Shown in pieces: positions 1-6,941 of a DNA stretch of 18,703 nucleotides (the first letter of the stretch is position 1; each line of letters opens with the position of its first letter). The notes beneath the pieces were generated by a model. It worked only from the letters and a program-made list of their open reading frames with translations. It searched no databases and was not told the DNA's origin. Source of the DNA: an uncultured Ruminococcus sp. (lineage in GTDB: Bacteria > Bacillota > Clostridia > Oscillospirales > Ruminococcaceae); contig CALCRR010000088.1 of NCBI GenBank assembly GCA_937894495.1, forward strand, positions 1-18,703, read 5' to 3'. The position numbers and the translations under genes are program-made.

Positions 1-1
1 A

Positions 2-196
2 TTTTTCTTTCTGATGAAAGTGCCGGATAGCTTTGAGCCGGTCAGCTACAGCTTTGCTGAGGGCGACAGCAGCGAGTATCTTTGCTGGGGCGCTCCCGAT
101 ACGGACAAGAAAATATACCCGTCAGTTTTCAGAACACTATCCGAAGGAGTGCCTGACGCAGTTCAGCATATTGTTACAGATGAAAGGAAAAAATAA
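2..196 (+). CDS. C-terminal end of an unrecognised protein (5' end outside window)
   Basis: The frame is open from the left edge of the window to a TAA at 194-196, so this is probably the tail of a gene that begins outside. An ATG at 14 could also start a 60-residue protein, but no convincing ribosome binding site precedes it. The tail is acidic and has aromatic residues typical of a folded domain (SEYLCWGAPDTDKKIYP). It ends one base before the start codon of the HIT gene, which suggests co-transcription. I do not recognise the family. Codon use is like that of the neighbouring genes, which is the main reason for keeping it. Confidence 0.5.
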   Translation, partial: FFFLMKVPDSFEPVSYSFAEGDSSEYLCWGAPDTDKKIYPSVFRTLSEGVPDAVQHIVTDERKK

Positions 197-197
197 A

Positions 198-662
198 ATG
201 TGCCTGATATGCGACAGAATAAAGATGATACAAAACGGAATAAATCCTTATTTCGTCAAGGAGCTTGAAACGGGGTATGTGGTAATCGGCGATAATCAGC
301 ATTTTCACGGCTATACGCTGTTCCTCTACAAATATCACGGAGACAAGACCGAGCTTTTCTACCTTAACTCAACAGAGCGATCGAAATTCCTTGAAGAAAT
401 GACAGTAGTTGCTGAGGCTGTGTCAAAGGCATTTGGTGCAGAGAAAATTAATTACGAGCTTCTCGGTATGGGTGACGCACACCTGCATTGGCATCTGTTC
501 CCGAGGGTAAGCGGAGATATCGAGAACTACGGCAACAACGGCAGAGGTCCCGTCTGGTGGTATCCTATGGAGAAGATGTATTCTGATGATAACAGACCCG
601 GCGAGGGACAGCTTGAAGATATGAAGCGCAGGCTGCTTGCGGAATTGGAAAAGCTGATATGA
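198..662 (+). CDS. HIT-family hydrolase (histidine triad nucleotide-binding protein)
   Basis: This is a 154-residue HIT-domain protein. The signature HLHWHLF gives the H-x-H-x-H triad at residues 95, 97 and 99; the central His is the usual nucleophile for hydrolysis of nucleoside phosphoramidates or dinucleoside polyphosphates. The N-terminus has a CLIC cysteine pair, seen in HIT proteins that bind a metal there. The open frame extends upstream to 33, but the start at 198 is preferred because AAAGGA lies about 9 nt before it and the protein then begins at the usual point for the family. Its stop overlaps the next start (ATGA, 659-662), so it is translationally coupled to the metallopeptidase. 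The substrate cannot be read from sequence. Confidence 0.88.
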   Translation: MCLICDRIKMIQNGINPYFVKELETGYVVIGDNQHFHGYTLFLYKYHGDKTELFYLNSTERSKFLEEMTVVAEAVSKAFGAEKINYELLGMGDAHLHWHLFPRVSGDIENYGNNGRGPVWWYPMEKMYSDDNRPGEGQLEDMKRRLLAELEKLI

Positions 663-1438
663 TACTTACATACGAAACAAACCACTATATCTTTCATTAC
701 TTATCAAACAGCTTAGCAGAACAAGACATCGCTCAAATTGCAGAATGTCAGGAAAAGTGTTTTAAGAGAATATGCAGCACTCTTAACATTATATATGACC
801 ATAAGATAAGCTATTGGTTATACAGTTCTCCGAAGATCATAGGTGATATTTTCTTTAACGGCTCGCCTTGCAACGGTCTGTCTGTCACAAGCGCTGATGA
901 TGAGGACGTTGGCAGAAGGGTCTCATTGTGCGGTGATGCCGATAATGAGTTTATTGTCGAGCCTTATTCTGTCCATGCTGTTTATGAAGATAAAATAAAG
1001 TGCATAGGTGCTCACGAGGATACTCATATTATTTCTGCACAGCTTTGCGAGCCGAGATCGGCGTTCTTGTGTGAAGGGCTTGCTATGTTTATGGAAGGTA
1101 AATGGTGGGGCATTGACAATAAGGCTTGGGCAAAATACTATATAGTGTCAGGAGAACTGTTTTCTACAAGCTATATGATTTGTTTTGATGAAGATGATTT
1201 CTACAATGTCGATAGCAGTAAAACATATCCTGTTGCAGGTGCGTGGACGGAATATGTTTTTGAGAAATACGGCGCAGATAAATACAAGCAATTTTATTGT
1301 GCTAATGATTATCTGTGGGACGCAATGAAGATCTTCGGTGATCCATTAGAGCAGATTCATGAGGGTTTTGTTTCATGGTTAGGTGGGTCAGATGTTTCGG
1401 AAGATGTGTACTTAAATATAAAACAGAAGATAAAATAA
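659..1438 (+). CDS. Predicted zinc metallopeptidase with HExxH motif (gluzincin-like)
   Basis: This 259-residue protein contains HEDTH at residues 119-123, matching HExxH: two zinc-binding histidines and a general-base Glu. Glu139 in CEGLAMFMEG, 16 residues beyond the second His, is the likely third zinc ligand, which is the gluzincin (peptidase MA-like) arrangement. There is no signal peptide or membrane segment, so it should be cytosolic. The start is fixed by the ATGA overlap with the HIT gene. A weak AGGAG-like site at about 1437-1442 then leads to the next gene, so three genes may share one transcript. The exact family and substrate are not recognised; a degenerate non-peptidase role remains possible. 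Confidence 0.7.
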   Translation: MILTYETNHYIFHYLSNSLAEQDIAQIAECQEKCFKRICSTLNIIYDHKISYWLYSSPKIIGDIFFNGSPCNGLSVTSADDEDVGRRVSLCGDADNEFIVEPYSVHAVYEDKIKCIGAHEDTHIISAQLCEPRSAFLCEGLAMFMEGKWWGIDNKAWAKYYIVSGELFSTSYMICFDEDDFYNVDSSKTYPVAGAWTEYVFEKYGADKYKQFYCANDYLWDAMKIFGDPLEQIHEGFVSWLGGSDVSEDVYLNIKQKIK

Positions 1439-1449
1439 GGAGATATACA

Positions 1450-2022
1450 ATGCTGCTATATCACGGAAGCAACACCACAGGCTTGACCCAGCTTGTACCA
1501 AAGCAAGCCGACCATGACAGACCTTATGTCTATCTCACAACGACAGAGCAGGTTGCGGCTTTGTATCTTTGCAACGCTGTCGAGAGATCTTATTACTGAT
1601 TCCCATATGGATTTGAGAACGGCAGCGATGTTCCAAGATATCACGAGCTGTATCCAAATGCACTTCGGCAGGTGTCGGAGAGTGTAAAGGGCTGTATCTA
1701 CATAGTCAATGCAAATGAAGGTGAATATATCCCGTTCAAAAATATTCCGTGTGCAAGGCTCGGCACTGTTCCGCTCAATGTGGTGGATCGCATTGATGTG
1801 CCGAACGCTTATGAGCTTTTACAGGAGTATATCCGCGAGGGTAAGCTGAAAGTCAGCAGATTTGAGGATAAATCTCCTGAGCAACTTGAATGGTGGTATC
1901 GGGCGGTTGCCGACTATATGAAAGAGAAAGATATGATAAATACGCCCAACTGCTCTTATGCGAGGTTTGTGAGGGAGAAGCTGCCGAGGGCGTGGGAGAA
2001 GTATATAAATGACATGAGATAG
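1450..2022 (+). pseudogene. Conserved hypothetical gene interrupted by one in-frame TGA
   Basis: The reading frame starts at ATG 1450, behind AAGGAGATATACA, with MLLYHGSNTTGLTQL. It meets TGA at 1597-1599 and continues in the same frame to TAG at 2020-2022. Without the TGA it would encode 190 residues. Residues on both sides look like one protein: VERSYY before the stop and FPYGFENGSDVPRYHELYP after it. One base change from TGG (Trp) to TGA explains the break, and Trp fits the aromatic context. An ATG at 1672 could restart translation of the last 116 residues. The YHGS start resembles some ADP-ribosyltransferase-fold proteins, but this is a weak similarity. It could be a recent pseudogene, a sequencing error or readthrough. 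Confidence 0.75.
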
Positions 2023-2105
2023 CGTTGTTTTTCAACCTATGTTAGATTTTTACAGATCGCTGTATATTGACGTTAACATGATAAAATAAAAATTTTCAGC
2101 TGCTA

Positions 2106-2134
2106 TTGACACAACATAATAAATGTGTTATAAT
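2106..2134 (+). promoter_or_regulatory. Consensus sigma-A promoter for the GNAT leader transcript
   Basis: TTGACA at 2106-2111 and TATAAT at 2129-2134 are separated by 17 nt, a perfect match to the housekeeping consensus. Transcription should start near 2141, giving a leader of about 190 nt before the acetyltransferase gene. Confidence 0.85.
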
Positions 2135-2165
2135 AATACCATTGATTGAAAGGCAGGTGAATGAT

Positions 2166-2222
2166 ATGAAAATCTACGCTTACAGAAACGAGAATATCTA
2201 TCATTCACTTTTAGTTCCTTGA
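2166..2222 (+). CDS. Putative 18-residue leader peptide
   Basis: A short frame MKIYAYRNENIYHSLLVP ends at TGA 2220-2222. It follows a good ribosome binding site (GGCAGGTGA, 2152-2160) and lies just downstream of a consensus promoter. It sits in the transcribed leader of the GNAT gene and is followed by an intrinsic terminator. Codons 7-11 contain the strand able to form a competing antiterminator (2186-2196). That arrangement is typical of ribosome-mediated attenuation, in which translation of the leader decides whether the downstream gene is read. The peptide is rich in Tyr, Ile and Asn but has no run of a single amino acid, so sensing of translation inhibition fits better than sensing of one amino acid. 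It could also be a remnant of a longer gene. Confidence 0.5.
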   Translation: MKIYAYRNENIYHSLLVP

Positions 2223-2290
2223 TGCGGTCAAAAGGCTTGATTTGATATGGTAGTAATCCAAGTGTTCTCGTTTTCGGGGACACTTTTTGT
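2186..2290 (+). promoter_or_regulatory. Terminator/antiterminator switch (attenuator) upstream of the GNAT gene
   Basis: GTGTTCTCG (2262-2270), a TTTT loop and CGGGGACAC (2275-2283) form a 9-bp stem with two G-U pairs, followed by five T residues: an intrinsic terminator. The upstream strand AAACGAGAATA (2186-2196) can pair over 11 positions with 2263-2273, which removes the left arm of the terminator. The two structures exclude each other. A ribosome translating the leader peptide would cover 2186-2196 and allow termination; a ribosome held at the leader start would leave it free and allow readthrough. The pairing is seen in the sequence; the regulation is inferred. Confidence 0.6.
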
Positions 2291-2331
2291 ATTTACAAGG
2301 TAAATACCATTGGCTGCATTAAGGAGTTTTA

Positions 2332-2838
2332 ATGAAAAGACTTACATTTATTCAAATTGAAAAGGGCAACACAGAGCATTTTGAGCTTGCCCAAAAGCTA
2401 TGGGTACCTTTCAGCAAGGAACTTGACGAACATGAGGGTATAACCGAAACAGAGGACGAGATCCTGCACGACCTTACAAGGCGTATCAACATTCAGGGCA
2501 GCAGAAATAATATGCACTTTGAGCTTGCTTTGAAAAATGAAACGCCTGTCGGAATCGCTATGTTTGCAATCGATACGGGAACTGTATACGGTTTGCTCGA
2601 AAGCGGTTACGGAGCAATCACGGGATTTTACATTGCCCCCGAATTTCGCCGCAAGGGTTATGGCAGAGAATTTTTTAGGCACATCGAGCAGGTGCTAATA
2701 GCCGATGGCGCACCGAAGATATATCTTACTCCCGATGGTGTGACAGGCGAGCCGTTCTGGGAGTCTCTCGGCTTTGATAACAGCGGGAAGTTTGACCCCG
2801 ATGATAAGAAATATATATACATAAAAGATATTATATAA
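2332..2838 (+). CDS. GNAT-family N-acetyltransferase
   Basis: This 168-residue protein has the core of a GNAT domain. The strand-helix motif ITGFYIAPEFRRKGYGREFF contains R-x-x-G-x-G, the acetyl-CoA pyrophosphate loop. A later segment (LTPDGVTGEPFWESLGF) matches the usual end of the fold, where the polypeptide returns beside the cofactor. A clear ribosome binding site, AAGGAG at 2321-2326, fixes the ATG at 2332. Expression seems controlled by the attenuator upstream, a layout often found with genes induced by ribosome-targeting compounds, so an acetyltransferase that modifies a small molecule is plausible. The substrate is unknown. A strong terminator follows. Confidence 0.88.
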   Translation: MKRLTFIQIEKGNTEHFELAQKLWVPFSKELDEHEGITETEDEILHDLTRRINIQGSRNNMHFELALKNETPVGIAMFAIDTGTVYGLLESGYGAITGFYIAPEFRRKGYGREFFRHIEQVLIADGAPKIYLTPDGVTGEPFWESLGFDNSGKFDPDDKKYIYIKDII

Positions 2839-2891
2839 ATCTAAAATTAAGAATAATTACCTAATTACCAACAATATATAGTATCATAATT

Positions 2892-2934
2892 ACAGCAGCA
2901 GTATTCCTATACCGAATACTGCTGCTGTTTTATT
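2892..2934 (+). terminator. Strong intrinsic terminator after the GNAT gene
   Basis: A perfect 15-bp stem (2892-2906 with 2914-2928) with a 7-nt loop is followed by TTTTATTT. Between the GNAT stop and this hairpin (2839-2891) I see only AT-rich spacer. It may also stop transcription arriving from the right. Confidence 0.85.
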
Positions 2935-2974
2935 TGCAGGGGGACTAAAACGTCGTATTTGCGTATGTTTTGCT

Positions 2975-3169
2975 TTATCGGGTTTTCGACAATGATGTGT
3001 GCCATTCGTTGAACAAGTTGACGATCGGCATCATGTCAAGTGCTGAGGTATCCTTGCTGGCGGTATCCACATTATCGTTGAGAGCGATGAAGCGGATATT
3101 GTAGCTCGGAAAAATGTAATCCACATATCTGCCGACCTCGATATAATTACGACCGAAACGGCTGAGGTC
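2975..3169 (-). pseudogene. Large serine recombinase remnant, middle fragment (outer element)
   Basis: Reading leftward from 3169, 64 codons give DLSRFGRNYIEVGRYVDYIF and, further on, NIRFIALNDNVDT and MMPIVNLFNEWH. This is the classic second half of the catalytic domain of TnpX/TndX-like large serine recombinases. It begins exactly where the N-terminal fragment at 17328-17579 stops (ICKD), sharing the GAC codon. After NEWH the frame degenerates and reaches TAA at 2975-2977. From 3005 a different minus-strand frame opens (MAHIIVENPIKQNIRKYDVL, 32 codons), so the rest of the recombinase, with its DNA-binding domains, has been deleted or replaced. The gene is therefore doubly broken: by the inner element and by this 3' loss. 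Confidence 0.85.
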
Positions 3170-3196
3170 CCTTGCTCACACAAAATAGATGACAGC
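3167..3196. other. Left attachment site half (attL) of the inner element
   Basis: The host side is recombinase coding sequence (LSRFGR on the minus strand). The shared core is GTC at 3167-3169. The element side contains CACAAAATAGATGACA at 3179-3194, the inverted counterpart of the right end. Confidence 0.75.
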
Positions 3197-3349
3197 CCCT
3201 CTAACCCCCGAAAACACGAGGTTTTGAGAACCATTCGACAAAATATTTTTTACTGCAAAACCGTGGTTGACAAATCCCGATTTTGAGCAAAAAACACCCC
3301 GAAACTATATAAAAAGTCCATTTAATGGAAAATAAGCACAAAACGAAAA

Positions 3350-3391
3350 GGTATCCCGTTTCGACAAGAAGCGGGATACCATATTTTTTTT
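3350..3391 (+). terminator. Intrinsic terminator immediately before the DUF6329-like gene
   Basis: Positions 3350-3380 fold into a 13-bp stem (one G-U pair) with a GACAA loop, built on GGTATCCCG and CGGGATACC, followed by eight T residues (3384-3391). The T-run ends two bases before the ribosome binding site of the next gene, so this hairpin may act as an attenuator or shield the gene from readthrough. The stretch 3195-3349 before it is AT-rich and noncoding; TTGACA at 3267-3272 has no good -10 partner, so I call no promoter there. Confidence 0.7.
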
Positions 3392-3407
3392 GAAAGGAAT
3401 GATCTCA

Positions 3408-3689
3408 ATGAACGAAATCTACATTATGGGCAGACTGATCCACAAACCCACAAGCCTTGTCACGAAACAATGCAAGGTCGAAAGGTGGATAAACCTGTCA
3501 AGCTATGAGTTCAACAGACTGCTCCATGACCCGATGCGGGAATGCGAGGCGGTCAGAGCCTGCAAAGACCTTATGTGCGAGGAAGAAAAGGGCTGCCGAT
3601 GCATAATGCTGCTCAATGAGGATGCCAAAGAATTCACGTATTTCCCTTGCATTGCCAAGCAATCCTTTAACGTTTGCCTCGACCAGTAA
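3408..3689 (+). pseudogene. Truncated conserved hypothetical gene (DUF6329-like N-terminus)
   Basis: The frame MNEIYIMGRLIHKPTSLV starts at 3408, nine bases after AAAGGA. About 70 residues (through SYEFNRLLHDPMRECEAVR, then CIMLLNEDAKE) look like a conserved small protein of Clostridia mobile elements that I associate from memory with DUF6329; its function is unknown. After about 3612 the residues (FTYFPCIAKQSFNVCLDQ) are simply the complement of a well-formed minus-strand protein tail, so the real gene is cut off there and the frame runs on by chance to 3689. Its position just inside the left end of the element suggests it belonged to the original element and lost its 3' part to the rearrangement at about 3615. 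Confidence 0.5.
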
Positions 3690-4169
3690 ATGCTGATCCA
3701 TATTTTCCTCACGAAGAAAATCAATCTTCAGCAAACCATATTCATGCTTGGGCTCATTTGGCTGGTAAAGAATAACCAAGGCAATGTATCCTCTGCTTTC
3801 ATAATCAAAGCAAAAACTGCTAATAACCCAGCCCTTATCTTGCATCTGCCCCAAAAGCCAGTTTATTCTTCCAACCCTGATTATGTAAAAAACGGTGTTG
3901 GTGTCTATTTTCGGAAAATCGGCTATCAGCGTCAGGAATACAAGCGGAATGATGAGCAGTATTGCATCGCTGTTTGCGACCGCTATAAAGGGTTCAAGTA
4001 TATTCAGCGGCTCACCCATTTCTTCGGCATTCTTCAAAAGGGGCTCTATTGCAAAATTATAAATGAATATCAGCAGCACTCCGAGTATTATCATTCGTGC
4101 ATCGCATATCCACTTGATATACTCGATCTTGGCACAGGAGAAGGCTTGTTTTAAATTGATGTTTTTCAT
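3498..4169 (-). pseudogene. Chimeric ORF: ABC-2 permease N-terminus fused to DUF6037-like segment
   Basis: The 223-codon frame begins at ATG 4169 behind AAGGAGGAG. Residues 1 to about 105 look like an ABC-2-type permease start, with hydrophobic segments ARMIILGVLLIFIYNFAI and ILLIIPLVFLTLIADF and the motif FYIIRVGRINWLLGQ. From about residue 106 (MQDKGWVISSFCFDYES) the sequence becomes soluble and resembles the family I recall as DUF6037, ending around ANVKGLLGNAREIREFFGIL. The last 40 residues are only the complement of the plus-strand DUF6329-like gene. Two breakpoints, near 3855 and 3615, are thus implied. The permease part has lost most of its membrane segments, so no working transporter subunit is expected from it. 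Confidence 0.6.
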
Positions 4170-4180
4170 GTATCTCCTCC

Positions 4181-5056
4181 TTAACTGCCCTTGTCGGTGC
4201 GCAAATTCATGATAATAATAAAGCCTATCAGCAGCACCAATAAATACGTTCCGTTGAAGATAAGCATATTTCTCTGATTTGCAGACATTTCCATAAAATC
4301 AATATACACCAGCTGTCTTGGCGAGTCCGGCGTAAAGGGCGATATTTTATCGTATATTTCGTAATCTCCGTTTTCAAAGCCCTTAGACATCAGCTTGTTT
4401 AAAGCCGTGTCCCAAACATAGATAAGCATAAACGGTAGGCAGGTGATGATATACGGATTTTTGCAAAATGACGACAGGAAGAACGCAGGAAGAGTTGAAA
4501 ATGCGCCGTAGATAAACGCCGCAAGGAGATTTTTCACAGCCTCCGCTGCAATGCCGTCAGGGATAATCCATTCCAGCTGGTCGGCAGGCAGGTCATAGCT
4601 CCCAAGGGAAGGAAAGGCGAACACTACGATAACTCCGAACAGCGCCATTCCGAGCATAACGGCAAATCCGCCGGAAAGAAAAGCCGTAAAGAATTTTGAA
4701 AGATAGTATCGACCTTTGCCCGAGCGGGTGATGGTAAAGCGCATAAGCCCGTTGTTGCGCTCGGCACAGAAGGTCACCATAAACGGGAATGCAACGATTA
4801 TCGGGATAAACATACTTATGTAGCCGGACAGTCCGTTTTTGAAAAGCAGTATCGAAGCAAAATCGTAGTGCGATTCAATGAAGCTGCGGTCGAAGGAAAA
4901 AAACGCCTCAAAGACAGAATAGTCCTTATCGTTTGATAAGTCATGGTAGGCGGAAGCAGTGAAGCACAGCACACAGGTCATCAGCGCCGCCCCCAAAAAG
5001 CCCAGATTGATAACTGTTTTGTTCAAGTCTTGTTTCAGGGTGTGAAAGAATTTCAT
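4181..5056 (-). CDS. ABC-2-type membrane permease (putative)
   Basis: This 291-residue protein has about six predicted membrane segments, for example NLGFLGAALMTCVLCFTASA near the N-terminus, YISMFIPIIVAFPFMVTF, GGFAVMLGMALFGVIVVFAF and MLIYVWDTAL, with a last one near LVLLIGFIIIMNL. ERNNGLMRFTITRSGKGRYYLSK, before a membrane segment, is typical of ABC-2 permeases that export small molecules or peptides. The start at 5056 (MKFFHTLKQDL) is preferred over a TTG at 5077 because GGGAGGTAAG lies upstream of it. It ends 11 bp before the start of the chimeric ORF, so the two were an operon encoding paired permease subunits. No ABC ATPase is present in the window. Function is uncertain because its partner is broken. 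Confidence 0.7.
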   Translation of the reverse strand: MKFFHTLKQDLNKTVINLGFLGAALMTCVLCFTASAYHDLSNDKDYSVFEAFFSFDRSFIESHYDFASILLFKNGLSGYISMFIPIIVAFPFMVTFCAERNNGLMRFTITRSGKGRYYLSKFFTAFLSGGFAVMLGMALFGVIVVFAFPSLGSYDLPADQLEWIIPDGIAAEAVKNLLAAFIYGAFSTLPAFFLSSFCKNPYIITCLPFMLIYVWDTALNKLMSKGFENGDYEIYDKISPFTPDSPRQLVYIDFMEMSANQRNMLIFNGTYLLVLLIGFIIIMNLRTDKGS

Positions 5057-5086
5057 ATACCGGCACTTACCTCCCAAATATGCATT

Positions 5087-5545
5087 TTACTTCTTTTCGA
5101 TCTCATCTATCCTTGTGCATGATAAGTGATCCCATGAATTATAGAAAACTGCATATGCGTATTCGTTAAAATTATCTATCGGATCTTTATCTTTTGGCTC
5201 TTCATCTATTGGCTCTTTATCTACACAATAATCCGAATTTGTCACTACAACGGCGTGGTCGAAGGTAAATTTTCCGCCCTTGCCGAAAAGGTCGCTTTCT
5301 GTATTCAAAAGCACCATTATTTCGCTGCCCGGCGCAAGCTCGCCGCCGTCATTATAAAAAGTCGGGACTGTACAGTATGTGATACCGTCATTAAGCAGTA
5401 CTGTTATCGTATCATCGTCCACGGTCTGCACCGCTCCAAAAAATCCTGTGGGTCTGCCATAAACCGCAAGAGTATCCAGATCATTTTCTGCCGAAACTCT
5501 GTCCTCGTCCACTTGTACGTTAATGGGAATGCATTCAGAGGTCAA
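5087..5545 (-). pseudogene. N-terminally truncated hypothetical protein upstream of the permease
   Basis: The 152-codon frame starts at a TTG (5545) with no ribosome binding site. In frame it reaches a stop only ten codons further upstream, inside sequence that reads as a recombinase on the other strand. The protein therefore appears to have lost its natural start. What remains has beta-rich segments (FFGAVQTVDDDTITVLLNDG, TVPTFYNDGGELAPGSEIMV), then a repetitive acidic linker (PIDEEPKDKDPID). It ends 31 bp before the permease start on the same strand, so it was probably an accessory gene of that operon. I do not recognise the family; a small beta-barrel fold is a guess. Confidence 0.5.
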
Positions 5546-6069
5546 ATCATGGAACGTGCGAGGGCATATCGCTCACACAGAAAAGTGTCGAAAACACATT
5601 CACCTTAATGTGCAACAAGCTCAGACACAGCTACAACGACATTCTTATCCCCGCAAGGAAAACTCTGTATGAACTAAAGCTGCGCCGAAGCAGCGGCAAC
5701 AGCAGTCTGCTTGAAATATACAAGCAGATAGCCGAGCTAAAGGAACAGCAGCACGTTATAGCGAAAATGCGCCGCAAAGGATTTATGACTGAGGAAAAAT
5801 ATCAGAATCAGACAGCAGTCATCGACGGTAAAATAATGAAGCAGAACCAAGAACTGAGGAAGATATCCCGAAACAGCGATGAGGACAGCGCCATAGAACA
5901 GCTTGACATCTTGATTGATGTCTTTGAGAAGATGGCAGAGGACATGGACTGCTTTGACAAGGAACTGTTCACCCTGATAGCAGAGAAAATGATAATACTG
6001 GACAATGAAAAAATAGAGTTCCACCTCATCGGCGGTATGAGATTTACAGAAAGGATAGTGAGAGAATGA
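5530..6069 (+). pseudogene. C-terminal remnant of a large serine recombinase
   Basis: The frame is recognisable from about 5530 (CEGISLTQKSVENTF, then MCNKLRHSYNDILIP) to TGA at 6067-6069. It corresponds to the end of a large serine recombinase: the region after the zinc ribbon, a coiled coil (EIYKQIAELKEQQ and RKISRNSDEDSAI) and the closing strands (NEKIEFHLIGGMRFTERI). Catalytic and recombinase domains are missing. From ATG 5608 the open part is 153 residues, and it may still be translated. The stop overlaps the next start (ATGA, 6066-6069), so this was the first gene of a three-recombinase operon. The break at about 5530-5545 coincides with the truncated minus-strand gene, marking one rearrangement point. 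Confidence 0.7.
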
Positions 6070-6941
6070 AGAAAATGCATACGATACCATATGGCTATAG
6101 AATGGTGAACGGAAACATTGTGACAGAACCCAACGAAGCTAAGATAGTCAAAATGATATTTCGTGAGTACATAGGTGGTCTGAGCTACAGAAAGCTCGCT
6201 GAAAAGCTGATGGCAGAGGGCTATATTTACTGCGATGAAAGTGGCAAATGGAGTCTTGGAGCTGTCAAAAAGCTGGTGTTCAGGGATTGCTACATCGGCA
6301 AAAACGGCTTTCCGAGGATAATATCCGATAAGGACTACATGACGGCACAGGAGTTATCCGAGAAGCGCAGAAAGAACAGAATTAAAGCCACCGATGACAA
6401 TCGCCTGCTAAGAAAGATAACCATGTGCGGAGAATGCGGCAGAAAACTCGAAAGATTTGGCGCAATCAGCAAAGGCAAAAGCATAGCATACTGGCGGTGC
6501 ATGAATCCCGACTGCACAAGGCTTGGCTTCAGCATTGTCGATGATATGATAATAGATGCACTCGACCGGGCGATACTCAATGCCGAGCATCACTGCTCAA
6601 AAGGCAAGACAACCTATGAGCCTAACAGCAAGGTTATATATCAGCAGAATCAGATAAATCAAATGCTTGACAGCGACAAGGCTGATTATGAGAGGATAAA
6701 AGAAGAGATCGTCAAGCTGGCGAGCTTAAAATATGAATGCATAAGCTATAATTGCTCCGAAAAACAGGCTTCAAGAATAGCAGAATTGCTTGCAGGATAT
6801 ACACCCGACAGTGACAAAAGAGCCGAGTTTATACGGGAGTGCATAAGCCGAATAACCATAAACAACAAGGGTGTTTTTACCGCCGAGCTTATAGACGGAG
6901 CGGCGATAAGCTCACAGATCGAAAGGAAGAAATCAAAATGA
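6066..6941 (+). CDS. Recombinase-like protein lacking the catalytic resolvase domain
   Basis: This 291-residue protein starts directly with the recombinase DNA-binding domain (IPYGYRMVNGNIVTEPNEAK, GLSYRKLAEKLMAEG, residues 7-95). It then has a zinc ribbon with cysteines 121, 124, 145 and 150 (MCGECGRKLERF and YWRCMNPDC) and a C-terminal helical region. The N-terminal resolvase domain with its nucleophilic Ser is absent, and the gene begins cleanly at an ATG overlapping the previous stop, so this looks like its natural form rather than a truncation. It overlaps the full recombinase by 4 bp (ATGA, 6938-6941). Such a protein could bind att sites or modulate the active recombinase. That role is inferred. 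Confidence 0.8.
   Translation: MKKMHTIPYGYRMVNGNIVTEPNEAKIVKMIFREYIGGLSYRKLAEKLMAEGYIYCDESGKWSLGAVKKLVFRDCYIGKNGFPRIISDKDYMTAQELSEKRRKNRIKATDDNRLLRKITMCGECGRKLERFGAISKGKSIAYWRCMNPDCTRLGFSIVDDMIIDALDRAILNAEHHCSKGKTTYEPNSKVIYQQNQINQMLDSDKADYERIKEEIVKLASLKYECISYNCSEKQASRIAELLAGYTPDSDKRAEFIRECISRITINNKGVFTAELIDGAAISSQIERKKSK

Noticed and set aside
33..197. N-terminal extension of the HIT protein to an upstream ATG at 33
   Set aside because: The extension has no ribosome binding site and overlaps the more credible tail of the preceding gene in another frame; the 198 start has AAAGGA at good spacing and fits the family.
3031..3234. Minus-strand 67-residue open frame
   Set aside because: It is out of frame with the clear recombinase remnant on the same strand and crosses the left att junction.
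3690..4154. Plus-strand 154-residue open frame
   Set aside because: It lies opposite the permease/DUF6037-like chimera, whose residues have clear protein character and a ribosome binding site; the plus frame has neither.
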